NCBI GenBank assembly: GCA_028712795.1
Contig: JAQTPT010000033.1
Span: 1 to 44,754, forward strand
DNA: 44,754 bases
Source: Methylococcales bacterium
GTDB lineage: Bacteria; Pseudomonadota; Gammaproteobacteria; Methylococcales; Methylomonadaceae
Direction: 5' to 3'
The notes under the pieces were generated by a model. It worked only from the letters and a program-made list of their open reading frames with translations. It ran no database searches and was not told the origin of the DNA. Shown here in pieces: positions 32,874 to 42,909 of this stretch. Position 1 is the first letter of the stretch. The number at the start of each line of letters is the position of its first letter. A program made the position numbers and the translations under genes.

Positions 32874-34010
32874 TTAAGTATTATTCTGTTTTTGTACACC
32901 ACAAATTTTTTCTGCCTGACTGACTGCCTCAGGAGTAAGATCCTGCAAAATCTCCATGAAGTTCATTGTTAGTAGCTTTTTTGCCCGTTGCATAAGAAAG
33001 GGAACGGGGCTAGAAGGTTCGTAACGTTCAAAATATTTACAAATTACATCAATTGCAGATATGACGTCTTCGCGAGTATGCATACCACTACTTTTAACTA
33101 CCGCCCCCCCCTCTTTCGTTAAACCAACAACAGGAGCGAACTCCTCCAGCAATTCAGTTTCAGAAGCACTCTTCTCAAGTGCTAAAGCTTCTTTTAGTTT
33201 AATTTTTTCGTCTAATAGTTTTTGTAGATTTTTTAATGAAGTTATCAAACGGGAAATATCTGGCGCATTTTCAGAGCCGGCTTTATCAGAAGTTATGGCT
33301 ACAATTCCTTCCGCCTGTTCTATTGCATGCTTTATAGTTTTTTCATGATATTTCAGAGTTTCAAGATTGGTATCTTTGAATGCAGCTTCAATGGTAGCCA
33401 GTTCATCAGACGCCTTTTTTTTTGCTTCTTCTAATGTATCCGGGGAGCTCTTATCAAACCCCTTCTTTAAATAAGAATCCTGATTCATGTGACTTAAGGC
33501 ATCCACATTATTTTTCGAAGTTTCAATTTGATTCCAGGAAAAATTGCCAAGCTTTGAATTGGTAAGAGGAAAATTTATGAGGGGATCAAGAATTTTTTTG
33601 TAATCATTCAGTGTGGAAAGCGTGTTTATGCGTAGTATAGGATAGTCGTCCTCTGGATCCTGGCGGGGGTAGACATCATCCCAATGTTTTTGCAGAAGTT
33701 CTCGAATAAGTGTTAATCCATTATCCAGCCCGCTAAAACCATCAGTATGAGTTAGTGCACAAGTCAGATGCATAATAATCTGGATGTCTCGACTACGTTC
33801 CAATAACGAATAAGCTAAATCCCGAATTTTATTCCAGTCGGGCTCTTTTTCCGGAATTATCGAATCCCCTATTTGCCGCTCCGGGGTTCCTTTAATCTCC
33901 TGCTCCAGGTCCGCAAAAGCTGAATCAAACTCCAAATTTTCCCCGCATGGAGATCCAGGAGCAATTTCTTTAAGGTAACGTTCCAAAGCTGAATCGGACA
34001 ATGATTTCAC
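32874..34010 (-). CDS. tssA: T6SS cap/assembly protein TssA
   Basis: This 378-aa protein begins MKSLSDSALERYLKEIAPGS with PCGENLEFD, the ImpA_N signature, then DWNKIRDLAYSLLERSRDIQ and LQKHWDDVYPRQDPEDDYPI. The C-terminal domain (about 230-378; REDVISAIDVICKYFERYEP, SSPVPFLMQRAKKLLTMNFM) resembles the TssA1 class, which caps and primes the growing sheath. Starts at GTG with a purine-rich upstream run (ggaaaag). First gene of the minus-strand structural operon, divergent from tagH. Confidence 0.92.
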   Translation of the reverse strand: MKSLSDSALERYLKEIAPGSPCGENLEFDSAFADLEQEIKGTPERQIGDSIIPEKEPDWNKIRDLAYSLLERSRDIQIIMHLTCALTHTDGFSGLDNGLTLIRELLQKHWDDVYPRQDPEDDYPILRINTLSTLNDYKKILDPLINFPLTNSKLGNFSWNQIETSKNNVDALSHMNQDSYLKKGFDKSSPDTLEEAKKKASDELATIEAAFKDTNLETLKYHEKTIKHAIEQAEGIVAITSDKAGSENAPDISRLITSLKNLQKLLDEKIKLKEALALEKSASETELLEEFAPVVGLTKEGGAVVKSSGMHTREDVISAIDVICKYFERYEPSSPVPFLMQRAKKLLTMNFMEILQDLTPEAVSQAEKICGVQKQNNT

Positions 34011-34037
34011 CTTTTCCGTAAAATTTATCAGAATTTG

Positions 34038-34067
34038 ATACTAACACAAATGCTCGAACACTTTAAA
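34038..34067 (-). promoter_or_regulatory. Putative sigma-70 promoter for the tssA operon
   Basis: On the minus strand, TTTAAA (34062-34067) lies 18 bases before an extended -10, TG-T-TAGTAT (-10 at 34038-34043). The expected start is about 20 bases upstream of the GTG of tssA. The intergenic region 34011-34320 is very A/T-rich and holds no gene and no convincing sigma-54 (TGGC-N-TGC) site. Confidence 0.35.
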
Positions 34068-34194
34068 GTAGTTTAAAAAATTTTCTATATTTTTCTATAT
34101 ATACAGTTTGTCATATTGAAAATGAATATACGTTTCTTCATGTTGACTCTCTTGAATCCCCAATCGCTATCGCTTCAAATTTGTTTGCTTAACA

Positions 34195-34224
34195 TTGATA
34201 ACAATATCCGGATTGAGTTATAGT
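34195..34224 (+). promoter_or_regulatory. Putative sigma-70 promoter for the tagH-pppA operon
   Basis: TTGATA (34195-34200), an 18-base spacer, then TATAGT (34219-34224): five of six matches to both consensus boxes. It would give a leader of about 90 bases before the tagH start. Confidence 0.45.
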
Positions 34225-34320
34225 GACTTATCTTACGTACTGTAGTGTTTTATTAACGATTAGTTTTTATATCTAATCACAGCCTAGAACCAACTTTTCA
34301 TGGAGGCAAAATATTTACAC

Positions 34321-36030
34321 ATGAAACTTACTTTAAGTGTCATATCTTTTGCAGGAGCGGGTGTTGAAGGCTCTAATAAAATTACGCTCAATCAAGAAGG
34401 CGCTTCACTTGGGCGAAAAGATGATAATTCGCTTGTTTTGCCTGATACCAAAAGATACGTATCCGGTCATCATGCTCTAATCGAATATCGCTCCCCTCAT
34501 TATTTCATAACAGACACCAGTGCCAATGGCGTCTTAATCAATAACTCCAAAACCCCGCTAGGTAAAGGCAATAGTCAAAAACTTAATGATAAAGATCACC
34601 TCACCATTGGTGATTACCTTATCGAAGTAAAGCTTGAAGATGATTTTTTTGAGGCTAATTCCCTTGCGATTCCTCCTTTGTCTGATGCCCAATTCAATTT
34701 TCCTGATGACCCATTTGCCGGCCTGGATACGGATTCGATTCAGGGGATGATTGATAAAAACGACTTAATCCCTTCCGACTGGTCAAATTCCAGAGAAAAA
34801 TCGAATGACCCGTTTGAATTCCCAGACAGTCCAATTCATGAGAGAATCCCAGATAAGAAAATTGATTCTTCTCGAGGAGACTATGATCATATTCCACCTT
34901 ACAAAGAGGCTTTTCCTGTTTTTCAAAAGGAAACAAAAAGGTTAACTGATATTGAACCAGCCACCGGTATTCCACCTGATATTTTTTCTGAAGATTGGTA
35001 TCGAACTGGTAATGACATTAAAAAAGATGAGTCACAACCCACAACGGCTGCCGATATCAAGCCTCAGTTCCAAACAGAAACCAAACCCGCAATACATGAG
35101 CCTCTTCCTTTTGAACTTGAGTCCGCAACAAATGAAATACATGTTCCAGAAAACATATTTACAACAGAGGAAATAAAAAAATTAACTGATATTGAACCAT
35201 CCCTTGCTAATCCTGATGATATCTTTTCTGAAGATTGGTATTCAGGAGGGAATGACAGTAAAAAAGTCAAGTCACATCCCACAACGACTGCCGATATCAA
35301 ACCCCAATTCATTAAAAAAGATACCAAGTCCGAAAAACTGGAGCCTCTCCCAGTTGAACCTGAGGCCGCAAAAGAGGAAATACCCGCTACAGAAAAAATA
35401 GTTACAGCAAGTTCTTTTGAGGAAGAATTAATACAAAACTTCCTCCGCGGCGCTCAACTTGAACCTGCTAAGTTTAGAGAATCTATCAATCCCGAGACTT
35501 TTTTTATTATCGGTACAATTTTGAGGGCAGCGATTCAGGGTACGATGGATGTTCTGATTGGTAGAGCCAAAATTAAAAACGAAATGCATTTGGATGTCAC
35601 TATAATCAGGTCCAAACAAAACAACCCGATCAAATTTTCAGTAAGTACGGATGAGGCTCTCTCCAAATTGTTATTGCACAAAAACACCGGCTACCTGCCT
35701 CCCAAAGAAGCGGTTGAAGAAGCTTTTGATGACATACGGGCGCACCAATATTCGGTCATAGCCGGCATGCAAGCATCTTTACTAACCGTGCTTAAACGGT
35801 TTGACCCACAAAAACTGGAAGAACGTTTGCAAAGATTGAGTCCTATAAGTGCCAGCATTCCGATTCATAAACAGGCTAAATTATGGAATTTATTTGAACA
35901 ACTTTATGAAGAAATTCAACAAGAGGCTGAAGATAATTTTTACCATTTATTCGGTCAGGCATTTGCAAAAACGTATGAACAACAAATGCAAAAATTAAAA
36001 TCTTCAAAAAAAGATAACACATTTAAATAA
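34321..36030 (+). CDS. tagH: T6SS FHA-domain protein TagH with duplicated linker
   Basis: This protein (569 aa from ATG 34321) has an N-terminal FHA domain (MKLTLSVISFAGAGVEGSNK; GRKDDN, VSGHHA and TSANGV motifs) and a C-terminal T6SS FHA-associated domain (about 365-540; FLRGAQLEPAKFRESINPET, GYLPPKEAVEEAFDDIRAHQ). TagH (Fha) binds phosphothreonine after kinase action and promotes assembly. The linker holds two exact-period 80-aa repeats (34942-35181, 35182-35421) with LTDIEP, DIFSEDWY, ADIKPQF and EPLP motifs. An ATG at 34300 is in frame, but no ribosome-binding site precedes it, while GGAGG at 34302-34306 lies before the second. First gene of the plus-strand operon. Confidence 0.9.
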   Translation: MKLTLSVISFAGAGVEGSNKITLNQEGASLGRKDDNSLVLPDTKRYVSGHHALIEYRSPHYFITDTSANGVLINNSKTPLGKGNSQKLNDKDHLTIGDYLIEVKLEDDFFEANSLAIPPLSDAQFNFPDDPFAGLDTDSIQGMIDKNDLIPSDWSNSREKSNDPFEFPDSPIHERIPDKKIDSSRGDYDHIPPYKEAFPVFQKETKRLTDIEPATGIPPDIFSEDWYRTGNDIKKDESQPTTAADIKPQFQTETKPAIHEPLPFELESATNEIHVPENIFTTEEIKKLTDIEPSLANPDDIFSEDWYSGGNDSKKVKSHPTTTADIKPQFIKKDTKSEKLEPLPVEPEAAKEEIPATEKIVTASSFEEELIQNFLRGAQLEPAKFRESINPETFFIIGTILRAAIQGTMDVLIGRAKIKNEMHLDVTIIRSKQNNPIKFSVSTDEALSKLLLHKNTGYLPPKEAVEEAFDDIRAHQYSVIAGMQASLLTVLKRFDPQKLEERLQRLSPISASIPIHKQAKLWNLFEQLYEEIQQEAEDNFYHLFGQAFAKTYEQQMQKLKSSKKDNTFK

Positions 36031-36060
36031 AATTTTATAACAATATAAGGCGTTTAAGTT

Positions 36061-36564
36061 ATGAGAGCTACAACAGTAATTTTTTTTATCGCCATATTGG
36101 CTTTGTTTGGCTGTAGTTCAGATCCGGAAAAACCAGCACCCGAAAAACCAGTCGCTGTTGCAGAACCCCCCCCAAAAGCTCCCACGACTGTTCAGGTTCA
36201 CCTGGTTGTTTCTGAACAAGCCAATCCAGATTTGGATGAACGCCCTTCACCGATTGTAATTCGAATCTACGAACTAAAAAGTCTAGGCAAATTCGAAGAG
36301 GGAGATTTTTATAAATTATTCGAAAATTATGATTCTCTTCTGGGCCCTGAACTGATAACGTCCGAACAATATCATTTGAAACCAGGTGATGTTAATATAA
36401 ATAAGCGGACTCTGTCAGCCGAAACTCGATATATAGCTGTAACAGCGGCCTTTCGTGACATAAATCAGGCGATATGGAAAGATACAATTCAGCTAACCGA
36501 TGAAAAGACTACTGATTTATTAGTTTTTATAGAAAAGTTGAACATAAGCATCTGGAAAAAATAA
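36061..36564 (+). CDS. tssJ: T6SS outer-membrane lipoprotein TssJ
   Basis: This 167-aa lipoprotein has a signal ending ALFGC (Cys18, then Ser-Ser, so outer-membrane sorted). A Pro/Glu/Lys linker precedes the TssJ beta-sandwich (TVQVHLVVSEQANPDLDERP, SPIVIRIYELKSLGKFEEGD, FYKLFENYDSLLG). It anchors the TssL-TssM complex to the outer membrane. 30 bases after tagH. Confidence 0.93.
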   Translation: MRATTVIFFIAILALFGCSSDPEKPAPEKPVAVAEPPPKAPTTVQVHLVVSEQANPDLDERPSPIVIRIYELKSLGKFEEGDFYKLFENYDSLLGPELITSEQYHLKPGDVNINKRTLSAETRYIAVTAAFRDINQAIWKDTIQLTDEKTTDLLVFIEKLNISIWKK

Positions 36565-36594
36565 CCCTTATAAATTGGTTTGAAGGAAATCAAT

Positions 36595-37932
36595 ATGTCA
36601 CAGAATAACAAAGTGATCTGGACAGAAGGCATGTTCCTTCGACCCCAACATTTTCAACAACAAGACCGTAATCTCCAGAGCTGGATCGAAACCCGCTGTA
36701 GCGGATTGCAAACTTACAGTTGGGGCTTGACAATACTTGAACTGGACCAACAAATGCTTACCTTGGGAAAGATAGCATTAGCATCTTGTCAAGGAGTCTT
36801 TCCGGATGGAACGCCTTTTAGCATACCTGGTCATGGTTCATTATTAATACCGTTAGAAATTCCACCTGATACAAAAAACGCAATTATCTATTTGTCACTA
36901 CCGGTTCGTCGAACTGCAGGGAAAGAATTAACATGGGACAATGATATTGATGAACTGAGCAGATATCGGCTTAAAGAAATTGACCTCAAAGATACGCATA
37001 CTCAGTTCGATCAAGACAGTATTACCATTCAAAGTGGTGAACTTTGGACCCGATTACGCTTATCCAGTCAAAATCAGGATGCCTTCGTTACTATTCCTAT
37101 AGCTAAAATTATTGAAGTACAAACAGACAAACAAATAATCCTGGATAAGTCTTTTATACCCACTTGCTTAAACACTAGTGCATCAAAACAACTTGTTAAT
37201 TACTCAAAAGAAATTGAAGGCATGCTTCATCATCGAGGCGAAGCAATTGGACAACGTTTGGGCTCCCCGGGAGCCGGTGGAGCCGCTGAAATAGTGGATT
37301 TTTTGTATCTACAGATCATCAATCGCTATGAACCGCTTTTTGGTCATTTTAATTCTCTAGCCCAGTTACATCCTGAACGGCTTTTCAGCACCCTTATTCT
37401 CATGCTTGGGGAATTATCAACTATCACCGAAACCGGCCACAGGCCCATTGCATTACCTGTTTATAGTCACGAAAATTTGACCCAAAGTTTTGAGCCTTTA
37501 ATTAACGCCATCAGAAAAGCTTTAAGTTGGGAACCTGCCTACCGGGCAATTCCCATTTTACTTGAAGAACATCCACACCAAATAAGAACCGCTATTATAG
37601 CTGACCGCCAATTACTGAATACGGCTGATTTTATTCTTGCGGTTAACGCAGATATCCCGACAGACAAGTTACGCAGCCACTTTCCCAGGCAAACCACTAT
37701 AGCGACAGTTGAAAAGCTTCGTGATCTTGTTATGTCGCAAGTTCCAGGTATTAAATTAAATGCATTAGCAGTTGCACCCAGACAAATTCCATTCCATAAA
37801 GGTAAGACGTATTTTGAGTTAGATAAAAACCATAGCCTTTGGAAAGATCTTGAAAAAAGCGGTACTATCGCCATGCATTTTTCAGGCGATTATCCTGGAC
37901 TCGAACTCGAGTTTTGGGCAATACGAGGATAA
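36595..37932 (+). CDS. tssK: T6SS baseplate-membrane linker TssK
   Basis: This 445-aa protein reads MSQNNKVIWTEGMFLRPQHF at its start, the universal TssK beginning, with HRGEAIGQRLGSPGAGGAAE and a C-terminal head domain (HKGKTYFELDKNHSLWKDLE). TssK joins the baseplate wedges to TssL and TssM. Start taken at ATG 36595 because AAGGA lies 8 bases upstream; the frame also reaches a TTG at 36580. Confidence 0.95.
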   Translation: MSQNNKVIWTEGMFLRPQHFQQQDRNLQSWIETRCSGLQTYSWGLTILELDQQMLTLGKIALASCQGVFPDGTPFSIPGHGSLLIPLEIPPDTKNAIIYLSLPVRRTAGKELTWDNDIDELSRYRLKEIDLKDTHTQFDQDSITIQSGELWTRLRLSSQNQDAFVTIPIAKIIEVQTDKQIILDKSFIPTCLNTSASKQLVNYSKEIEGMLHHRGEAIGQRLGSPGAGGAAEIVDFLYLQIINRYEPLFGHFNSLAQLHPERLFSTLILMLGELSTITETGHRPIALPVYSHENLTQSFEPLINAIRKALSWEPAYRAIPILLEEHPHQIRTAIIADRQLLNTADFILAVNADIPTDKLRSHFPRQTTIATVEKLRDLVMSQVPGIKLNALAVAPRQIPFHKGKTYFELDKNHSLWKDLEKSGTIAMHFSGDYPGLELEFWAIRG

Positions 37933-37937
37933 ATATT

Positions 37938-39239
37938 ATGACCTCAGATGACCCCTTCTTATCACCGCAGCAATCTGATGATAGAACTATTATTCGCCCG
38001 ATACCAGGAGGTAAACGTTCGGATCTCCTTAACCCACCCCCTCCTCCCCCCAATACAAGCAGCCGCATACCATCGCTGCCCAGACTCGGTCGTTTAAACC
38101 CGCTTGAAAAGGCTTCTTCCGGACTACTGGCATTGTTGACCCGTTTAAACACCTCCAAAAACCAATCGGATCCGGTTGGTTTAAAAAACAAAATCATCAA
38201 GGAAATTCAGCAGTTCCAACTCAATGCGCAAGCCTGTGAAATAGACCCGGACACTATATCCAGTAGTCGTTATGTACTCTGTACCGTCCTGGATGAAGCG
38301 GTATTGAGCACACCCTGGGGCAACAGCAGTGGATGGTCACAACAAAGCTTGTTGAGCTTATTTCATAAAGAGGTTTCCGGTGGGGAACGTTTTTTTGATT
38401 TGCTTAAATCATTAGCTCAAAATCCAACGAAAAATCGAAATTTGCTGGAATTAATGTATTTATGTCTGGCTTTAGGATTTGAAGGGCGTTACCGTATCAT
38501 CGAAAACGGAAAAGATAAGCTCCTTAGCATTCGGGAATGGCTTTACCGAATCTTGCAAAAAGAAAGAGGTATTGCCGATACAACGCTATCACCGCACTGG
38601 GAAGGCGTAACTGATCGCCGTAACCCCTTGATAAGACTAATACCTTTATGGGTTTTTGGAGCATTAGCGGCTAGTCTTCTGGCAATCATGTTTAGTGTTT
38701 TTTTGTTTAAATTAAACAGTGACTCTGATCCTGTCTTTACACAAATATTCTCGATAAAACCCGCTAAAACAGAAGTTGTAGAAACTCAACCAGAACCTTT
38801 GCCCGAACCAAAACTTTCATTATCGAATCTTCTTTTTAATGAAATCAGTCAACATCTTGTCAAAGTTATTGAGTCATCGCGGCAAGGCACGATAACCATT
38901 CAAGGCGATAATTTATTCAGTTCCGGTAGTACTGCCGTCAATCAAAACATCATTCCTTTACTAAATCGAATTGCAGAATCGTTAAATCAATTACAAGGCC
39001 AGATTGTAATTACCGGACATTCGGACAACGTCCCAATCCGAAGTGCGCGTTACCCGTCAAATTGGCATTTATCCCAAGCCAGGGCCGAGTCTGTAGCCGA
39101 TGTTATCAAACAAAAGCTATTGTCCCCTGACAGAATAGTTATAGAGGGTAAATCCGATTTAGAGCCGGTTGCCTCGAATGCGACCCCTGAAGGAAGATCA
39201 AAAAACAGACGGGTTGTTATTACATTATTAAACAACTAG
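37938..39239 (+). CDS. tssL: T6SS inner-membrane protein TssL with C-terminal OmpA domain
   Basis: This 433-aa protein has a Pro-rich N-terminus (NPPPPPPNTSS), a cytoplasmic DotU domain (about 55-220; VLCTVLDEAVLSTPWG, LLELMYLCLALGFEGRYR), one membrane helix at about 232-258, and a periplasmic OmpA-like domain (about 300-430; ITGHSDNVPIRSARYPSNWH, SKNRRVVI). TssL pairs with TssM; the OmpA part binds peptidoglycan, replacing a separate TagL. Start taken at ATG 37938, preceded by GAGG; the frame runs back to a TTG inside tssK. Confidence 0.94.
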   Translation: MTSDDPFLSPQQSDDRTIIRPIPGGKRSDLLNPPPPPPNTSSRIPSLPRLGRLNPLEKASSGLLALLTRLNTSKNQSDPVGLKNKIIKEIQQFQLNAQACEIDPDTISSSRYVLCTVLDEAVLSTPWGNSSGWSQQSLLSLFHKEVSGGERFFDLLKSLAQNPTKNRNLLELMYLCLALGFEGRYRIIENGKDKLLSIREWLYRILQKERGIADTTLSPHWEGVTDRRNPLIRLIPLWVFGALAASLLAIMFSVFLFKLNSDSDPVFTQIFSIKPAKTEVVETQPEPLPEPKLSLSNLLFNEISQHLVKVIESSRQGTITIQGDNLFSSGSTAVNQNIIPLLNRIAESLNQLQGQIVITGHSDNVPIRSARYPSNWHLSQARAESVADVIKQKLLSPDRIVIEGKSDLEPVASNATPEGRSKNRRVVITLLNN

Positions 39240-39304
39240 TGACTATTAAAAGCATTTTTGGAAGCACAAATTTCTAATTGGATTAAATGAGCACTTCAAG
39301 CGAA

Positions 39305-39324
39305 TACCTGGAGCCAATCAGGTA
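39305..39324 (+). other. Small perfect hairpin before tssM
   Basis: tacctg (39305-39310) and caggta (39319-39324) form a 6-bp stem with an 8-base loop, about 27 bases before the tssM start. The spacer 39240-39348 also holds a 12-codon frame (39287-39325, MSTSSEYLEPIR) spanning it. Whether this is a leader peptide or chance is open. Confidence 0.25.
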
Positions 39325-39351
39325 ATGACCGACTAAGGATTTAAGGAAATG

Positions 39352-42300
39352 ATGAAGTTATTGAATTTTATTAAACAACGTTGGTTTATTTCTTTACTTG
39401 GTATCATAGCTCTTGCACTGCTAATCTGGTTCGTAGGTCCTTTATTTGCATTCGCCAAATATGAACCCCTACAGCCGGAAACTAATCGTCTTTATTTAAT
39501 TTCAGCCTTTGTCCTGATTTGGTTAACCATTCAAATTTGGAGTTTTTTTAAAGCAAAGAATCAAAATAACCAAATTTTGACAGCATTGACAATCTCCTCA
39601 GAACCAAGCCTTAGCCCAGAGCACCAAGCAACTAAAGAAGAAATCGAAACGCTAAAAGATCGCTTGCAGGAAGCTCTTGAAATTTTAAAAAAAACACGTT
39701 TAGGAGGAGGCCGTACCGGACAACAGTTTTTATATCAATTACCCTGGTACATTATCATTGGCCCACCTGGCTCCGGCAAAACGACTTTACTCAAAAATTC
39801 CGATTTAAAATTTCCTCTTTCTGATCGTTATGGAAAAGATGCCATTCGAGGTGTCGGAGGCACTCGAAATTGCGACTGGTGGTTTGCTGACGAAGCAGTT
39901 TTACTTGATACTGCTGGACGCTATACCACTCAGGACAGTCATGAAAAAGTCGACCAGGCAGCCTGGTTGGGCTTTCTTGATCTACTTAAAAAATATCGCA
40001 GTAGACGGCCTATCAGCGGGGCTATCATTGCCGTTAGTATTACTGATTTACTAGAGAAAAACAGAGCGCAGCAACAAGCATTGGCACAATCGATTCGAAA
40101 ACGCATACAAGAATTGCACGAGCATTTCAATATACGATTCCCTGTCTATGTATTGTTTACCAAATGCGACCTCCTGGCCGGATTTATGGAATACTTTGAT
40201 GATCTGGATCGGGATAAACGCTCTCAAGTCTGGGGTATGACATTCCCGTTAAACGAAAATATAAATGAAAATATTCTAGATAATTTCCCCACTGAGTTCG
40301 ACCTTCTTGAAAAACAATTACAAAACCAACTCATTGACAAACTCGAGCGAGAACGTGGATCAGAAAGACGTAACCTAATTTATACTTTTCCTCATCAATT
40401 CAATTCTCTTAACGAACTGATTAAGCCATTTCTTGATGAAATGTTTCAAATATCACGGTATGGATACCCTGCGATGGTTCGGGGCATCTATTTCACCAGC
40501 GGCACCCAGGAGGGCTCACCCATAGATCGGATTATGGTCTCTCTAGCCAACAATTTCGGCTTGGATCGTCAGAATCTAATGCCTGTAACCAATCAGGGCA
40601 AAAGCTTTTTTATCAACAGGTTATTAAGGGATGTTATTTTTGCAGAATCAGGATTAGCCGGCGCCAATATCAAACTGGAGAATAAGAAAGCATGGTTTCA
40701 GAGAGGGGCATTTTTATCAGTAGCAGCATTGACTTTATTAATGGCAATTATCTGGGTAACCAGTTTTACAAGAAATAAAATTTACATTCAACATGTGGCG
40801 GAACAAACGAAAGAGGTACAACAGAGCCTCAAAGCTGTTGACCCCAACCAAACTGATCCAGTTTTGATCTTGGATGTATTAGACAAAGCGCGCCGGATTT
40901 CAGGGGGCTATGCTGACCAGAACGCGGGAACTCCGTGGTCTTTAAATTTTGGTCTGTATCAGGGTGATAAACTGGGCGAAGCAGCCATAAGCCTTTATCA
41001 AAAATTACTCAAGGAGGTTTTTTTACCAAGTTTGATGCTTCGAATTGAACAACAATTGCAGAATAATACCAATAACACTCCCTATCTTTACGAAGCGCTT
41101 AAAGTTTATCTGATGCTAGGTTATCCTGAACATTATCAACCCGAGGCAGTCCGGGCATGGATAATACTCGATTGGAAACATAATTTACCGCTTGAAGTGA
41201 CAAATGAGCAAAGGCAGGCGCTAAGCGATCACTTGGATGCCTTGCTGGAATTTCGCCCGGCTCCCTTGCCCCGCCCATTAGATGCAAAATTAATATCCGA
41301 GTCGAGAGATTTAGTTAAAAATACGCCTTTGGCTAAAAGACTTTACTCCCGGTTAAACCTGGAATTAAGCAACATTGATCTTCCGGAGTTTCGTGTAAGT
41401 GAAAAAGCGGGACGTGATGCTACTTTGGTTTTATCCAGTAAAAGCGGTAATCCTCTTACAAAGGGTGTTCCCGGTTTATTCACCTGTGTGGGATACCGTG
41501 ATGTTTTTTTAAAACATATTGATCCCTTAATCAATAAATATTCTGAAGAAAATTGGGTAATCGGATCGGAAAAACAAGAAAAGTTATCTGGGGAAGAACT
41601 TAAGGCCTTGCGCGAAAATGGTTTTAAACTCTACCTGGAAGATTATATAAAGACATGGGATGCTTTGTTGGATGATATACAAATCATACCATTTTCCGGT
41701 CAAACCCAAATGGTTGAAGTTCTGAATATCCTTTCATCCGATAATTCCCCATTACGGCTTTTTCTTGAAGCCGTTGATCAGGAAACAAGTATGAGTTGCC
41801 TCATAAAAAAGGATAAATCCTTATTAGATAAGGCTAGCGACAAACTGACAACTGCAAAATCGACGCTGGATACTATCATAAGCAATACAGCTGAATCAAA
41901 GACTGTTATGCCTCCCGAAATAACCACAAAGCTGGTAACCGATCATTTTAAAGATCTACACCAATTAGTACAGAATGACAATCAATCGCCCTCGGCACTT
42001 AATCGCTCCTTGGAAATTCTGAACGAACTCTACGTCTTTTTAAACTCTTTACCTGACGCCACTGGTGATATTGCTGAAGAACAAAGAAAACAAATAGCAC
42101 AAGTTCTCAATAAAGTAAAAATAGAAGGTAAGAGGGCTCCTGTTCCTCTTAACGGCATGATGGAAAAAGTCGCTGAGGCCGGCCACATCATAGTCAGCGA
42201 AGGAATCATAAAATACTTTAATGCCATGTGGCAATCAACGGTTCTGCCATTCTGCCGAAAAGCAATACAGGGACGTTACCCCATTTCCAAAAGTTCACAA

Positions 42301-42909
42301 GAAATTACCTATGAAGATTTCGCCTATTTTTTTGGACCCAATGGTTTAATGGATGATTTTTTTAACAAATACCTCATTTCATTGGTTGATAAAGGCGGGC
42401 AAGATTGGACTTGGAACGCTCAAGCCGAGGGCGGCGCAGGTATCTCTTCCGAAGCGCTAAAACAATTCCAGAGAGCTGATACGATTAAAAATACCTTTTT
42501 TCGTATGGGCAAACAATCCCCAGCCGTTAGCTTTAGACTGAAACCAATTTCTATGAGCCCGGATATTACCCAATTTATACTGGATATTGATGGACAAATA
42601 TTGACCTATGAACACGGTCCAATTAAGCCAGTTTCAATGAAATGGCCCGGACCTAATGATTCAGGGCAGGTTAGAATACAATTGTTGCCCATCCAACAAG
42701 GTAAATCTGGTACTGATAAACAGGGTCCATGGGCTTTGTTTCGCCTCTTTGATGAAGCGCAAATATCACCTACTTCCGATCCTACCCTTTTTATAATGAC
42801 TTTTAGGATTCAGGGACGCGAAGCAAAATTTGAATTGCAAGCTAATAGTGCCGTCAACCCCTTTCAATTACCAGACCTGCAATCTTTCCAATGCCTACAA
42901 AATTTATAG
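39352..42909 (+). CDS. tssM: T6SS inner-membrane protein TssM (IcmF)
   Basis: This large protein (1185 aa from ATG 39352; 1186 from the adjacent ATG at 39349) has two membrane helices near residues 13-66, a cytoplasmic NTPase-like domain with Walker A GPPGSGKT (about 137-144) and VLLDTAGRY, a third membrane helix near 453-473, and a long periplasmic part ending in the DUF1215/IcmF C-terminal region. Walker A is intact. AAGGAA lies better placed for the second ATG. The 3' end overlaps tagF by 19 bases. Confidence 0.95.
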   Translation: MKLLNFIKQRWFISLLGIIALALLIWFVGPLFAFAKYEPLQPETNRLYLISAFVLIWLTIQIWSFFKAKNQNNQILTALTISSEPSLSPEHQATKEEIETLKDRLQEALEILKKTRLGGGRTGQQFLYQLPWYIIIGPPGSGKTTLLKNSDLKFPLSDRYGKDAIRGVGGTRNCDWWFADEAVLLDTAGRYTTQDSHEKVDQAAWLGFLDLLKKYRSRRPISGAIIAVSITDLLEKNRAQQQALAQSIRKRIQELHEHFNIRFPVYVLFTKCDLLAGFMEYFDDLDRDKRSQVWGMTFPLNENINENILDNFPTEFDLLEKQLQNQLIDKLERERGSERRNLIYTFPHQFNSLNELIKPFLDEMFQISRYGYPAMVRGIYFTSGTQEGSPIDRIMVSLANNFGLDRQNLMPVTNQGKSFFINRLLRDVIFAESGLAGANIKLENKKAWFQRGAFLSVAALTLLMAIIWVTSFTRNKIYIQHVAEQTKEVQQSLKAVDPNQTDPVLILDVLDKARRISGGYADQNAGTPWSLNFGLYQGDKLGEAAISLYQKLLKEVFLPSLMLRIEQQLQNNTNNTPYLYEALKVYLMLGYPEHYQPEAVRAWIILDWKHNLPLEVTNEQRQALSDHLDALLEFRPAPLPRPLDAKLISESRDLVKNTPLAKRLYSRLNLELSNIDLPEFRVSEKAGRDATLVLSSKSGNPLTKGVPGLFTCVGYRDVFLKHIDPLINKYSEENWVIGSEKQEKLSGEELKALRENGFKLYLEDYIKTWDALLDDIQIIPFSGQTQMVEVLNILSSDNSPLRLFLEAVDQETSMSCLIKKDKSLLDKASDKLTTAKSTLDTIISNTAESKTVMPPEITTKLVTDHFKDLHQLVQNDNQSPSALNRSLEILNELYVFLNSLPDATGDIAEEQRKQIAQVLNKVKIEGKRAPVPLNGMMEKVAEAGHIIVSEGIIKYFNAMWQSTVLPFCRKAIQGRYPISKSSQEITYEDFAYFFGPNGLMDDFFNKYLISLVDKGGQDWTWNAQAEGGAGISSEALKQFQRADTIKNTFFRMGKQSPAVSFRLKPISMSPDITQFILDIDGQILTYEHGPIKPVSMKWPGPNDSGQVRIQLLPIQQGKSGTDKQGPWALFRLFDEAQISPTSDPTLFIMTFRIQGREAKFELQANSAVNPFQLPDLQSFQCLQNL

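Noticed and set aside
34011..34320. Possible sigma-54 promoter in the divergent tssA/tagH region
   Set aside because: No TGGCA-N-TTGC-type element with GG/GC at the right spacing on either strand; sigma-70-like boxes fit better.
36580..36594. TTG start for TssK five codons upstream
   Set aside because: It would use part of the ribosome-binding site as coding sequence; ATG 36595 has AAGGA at good spacing and matches the family start.
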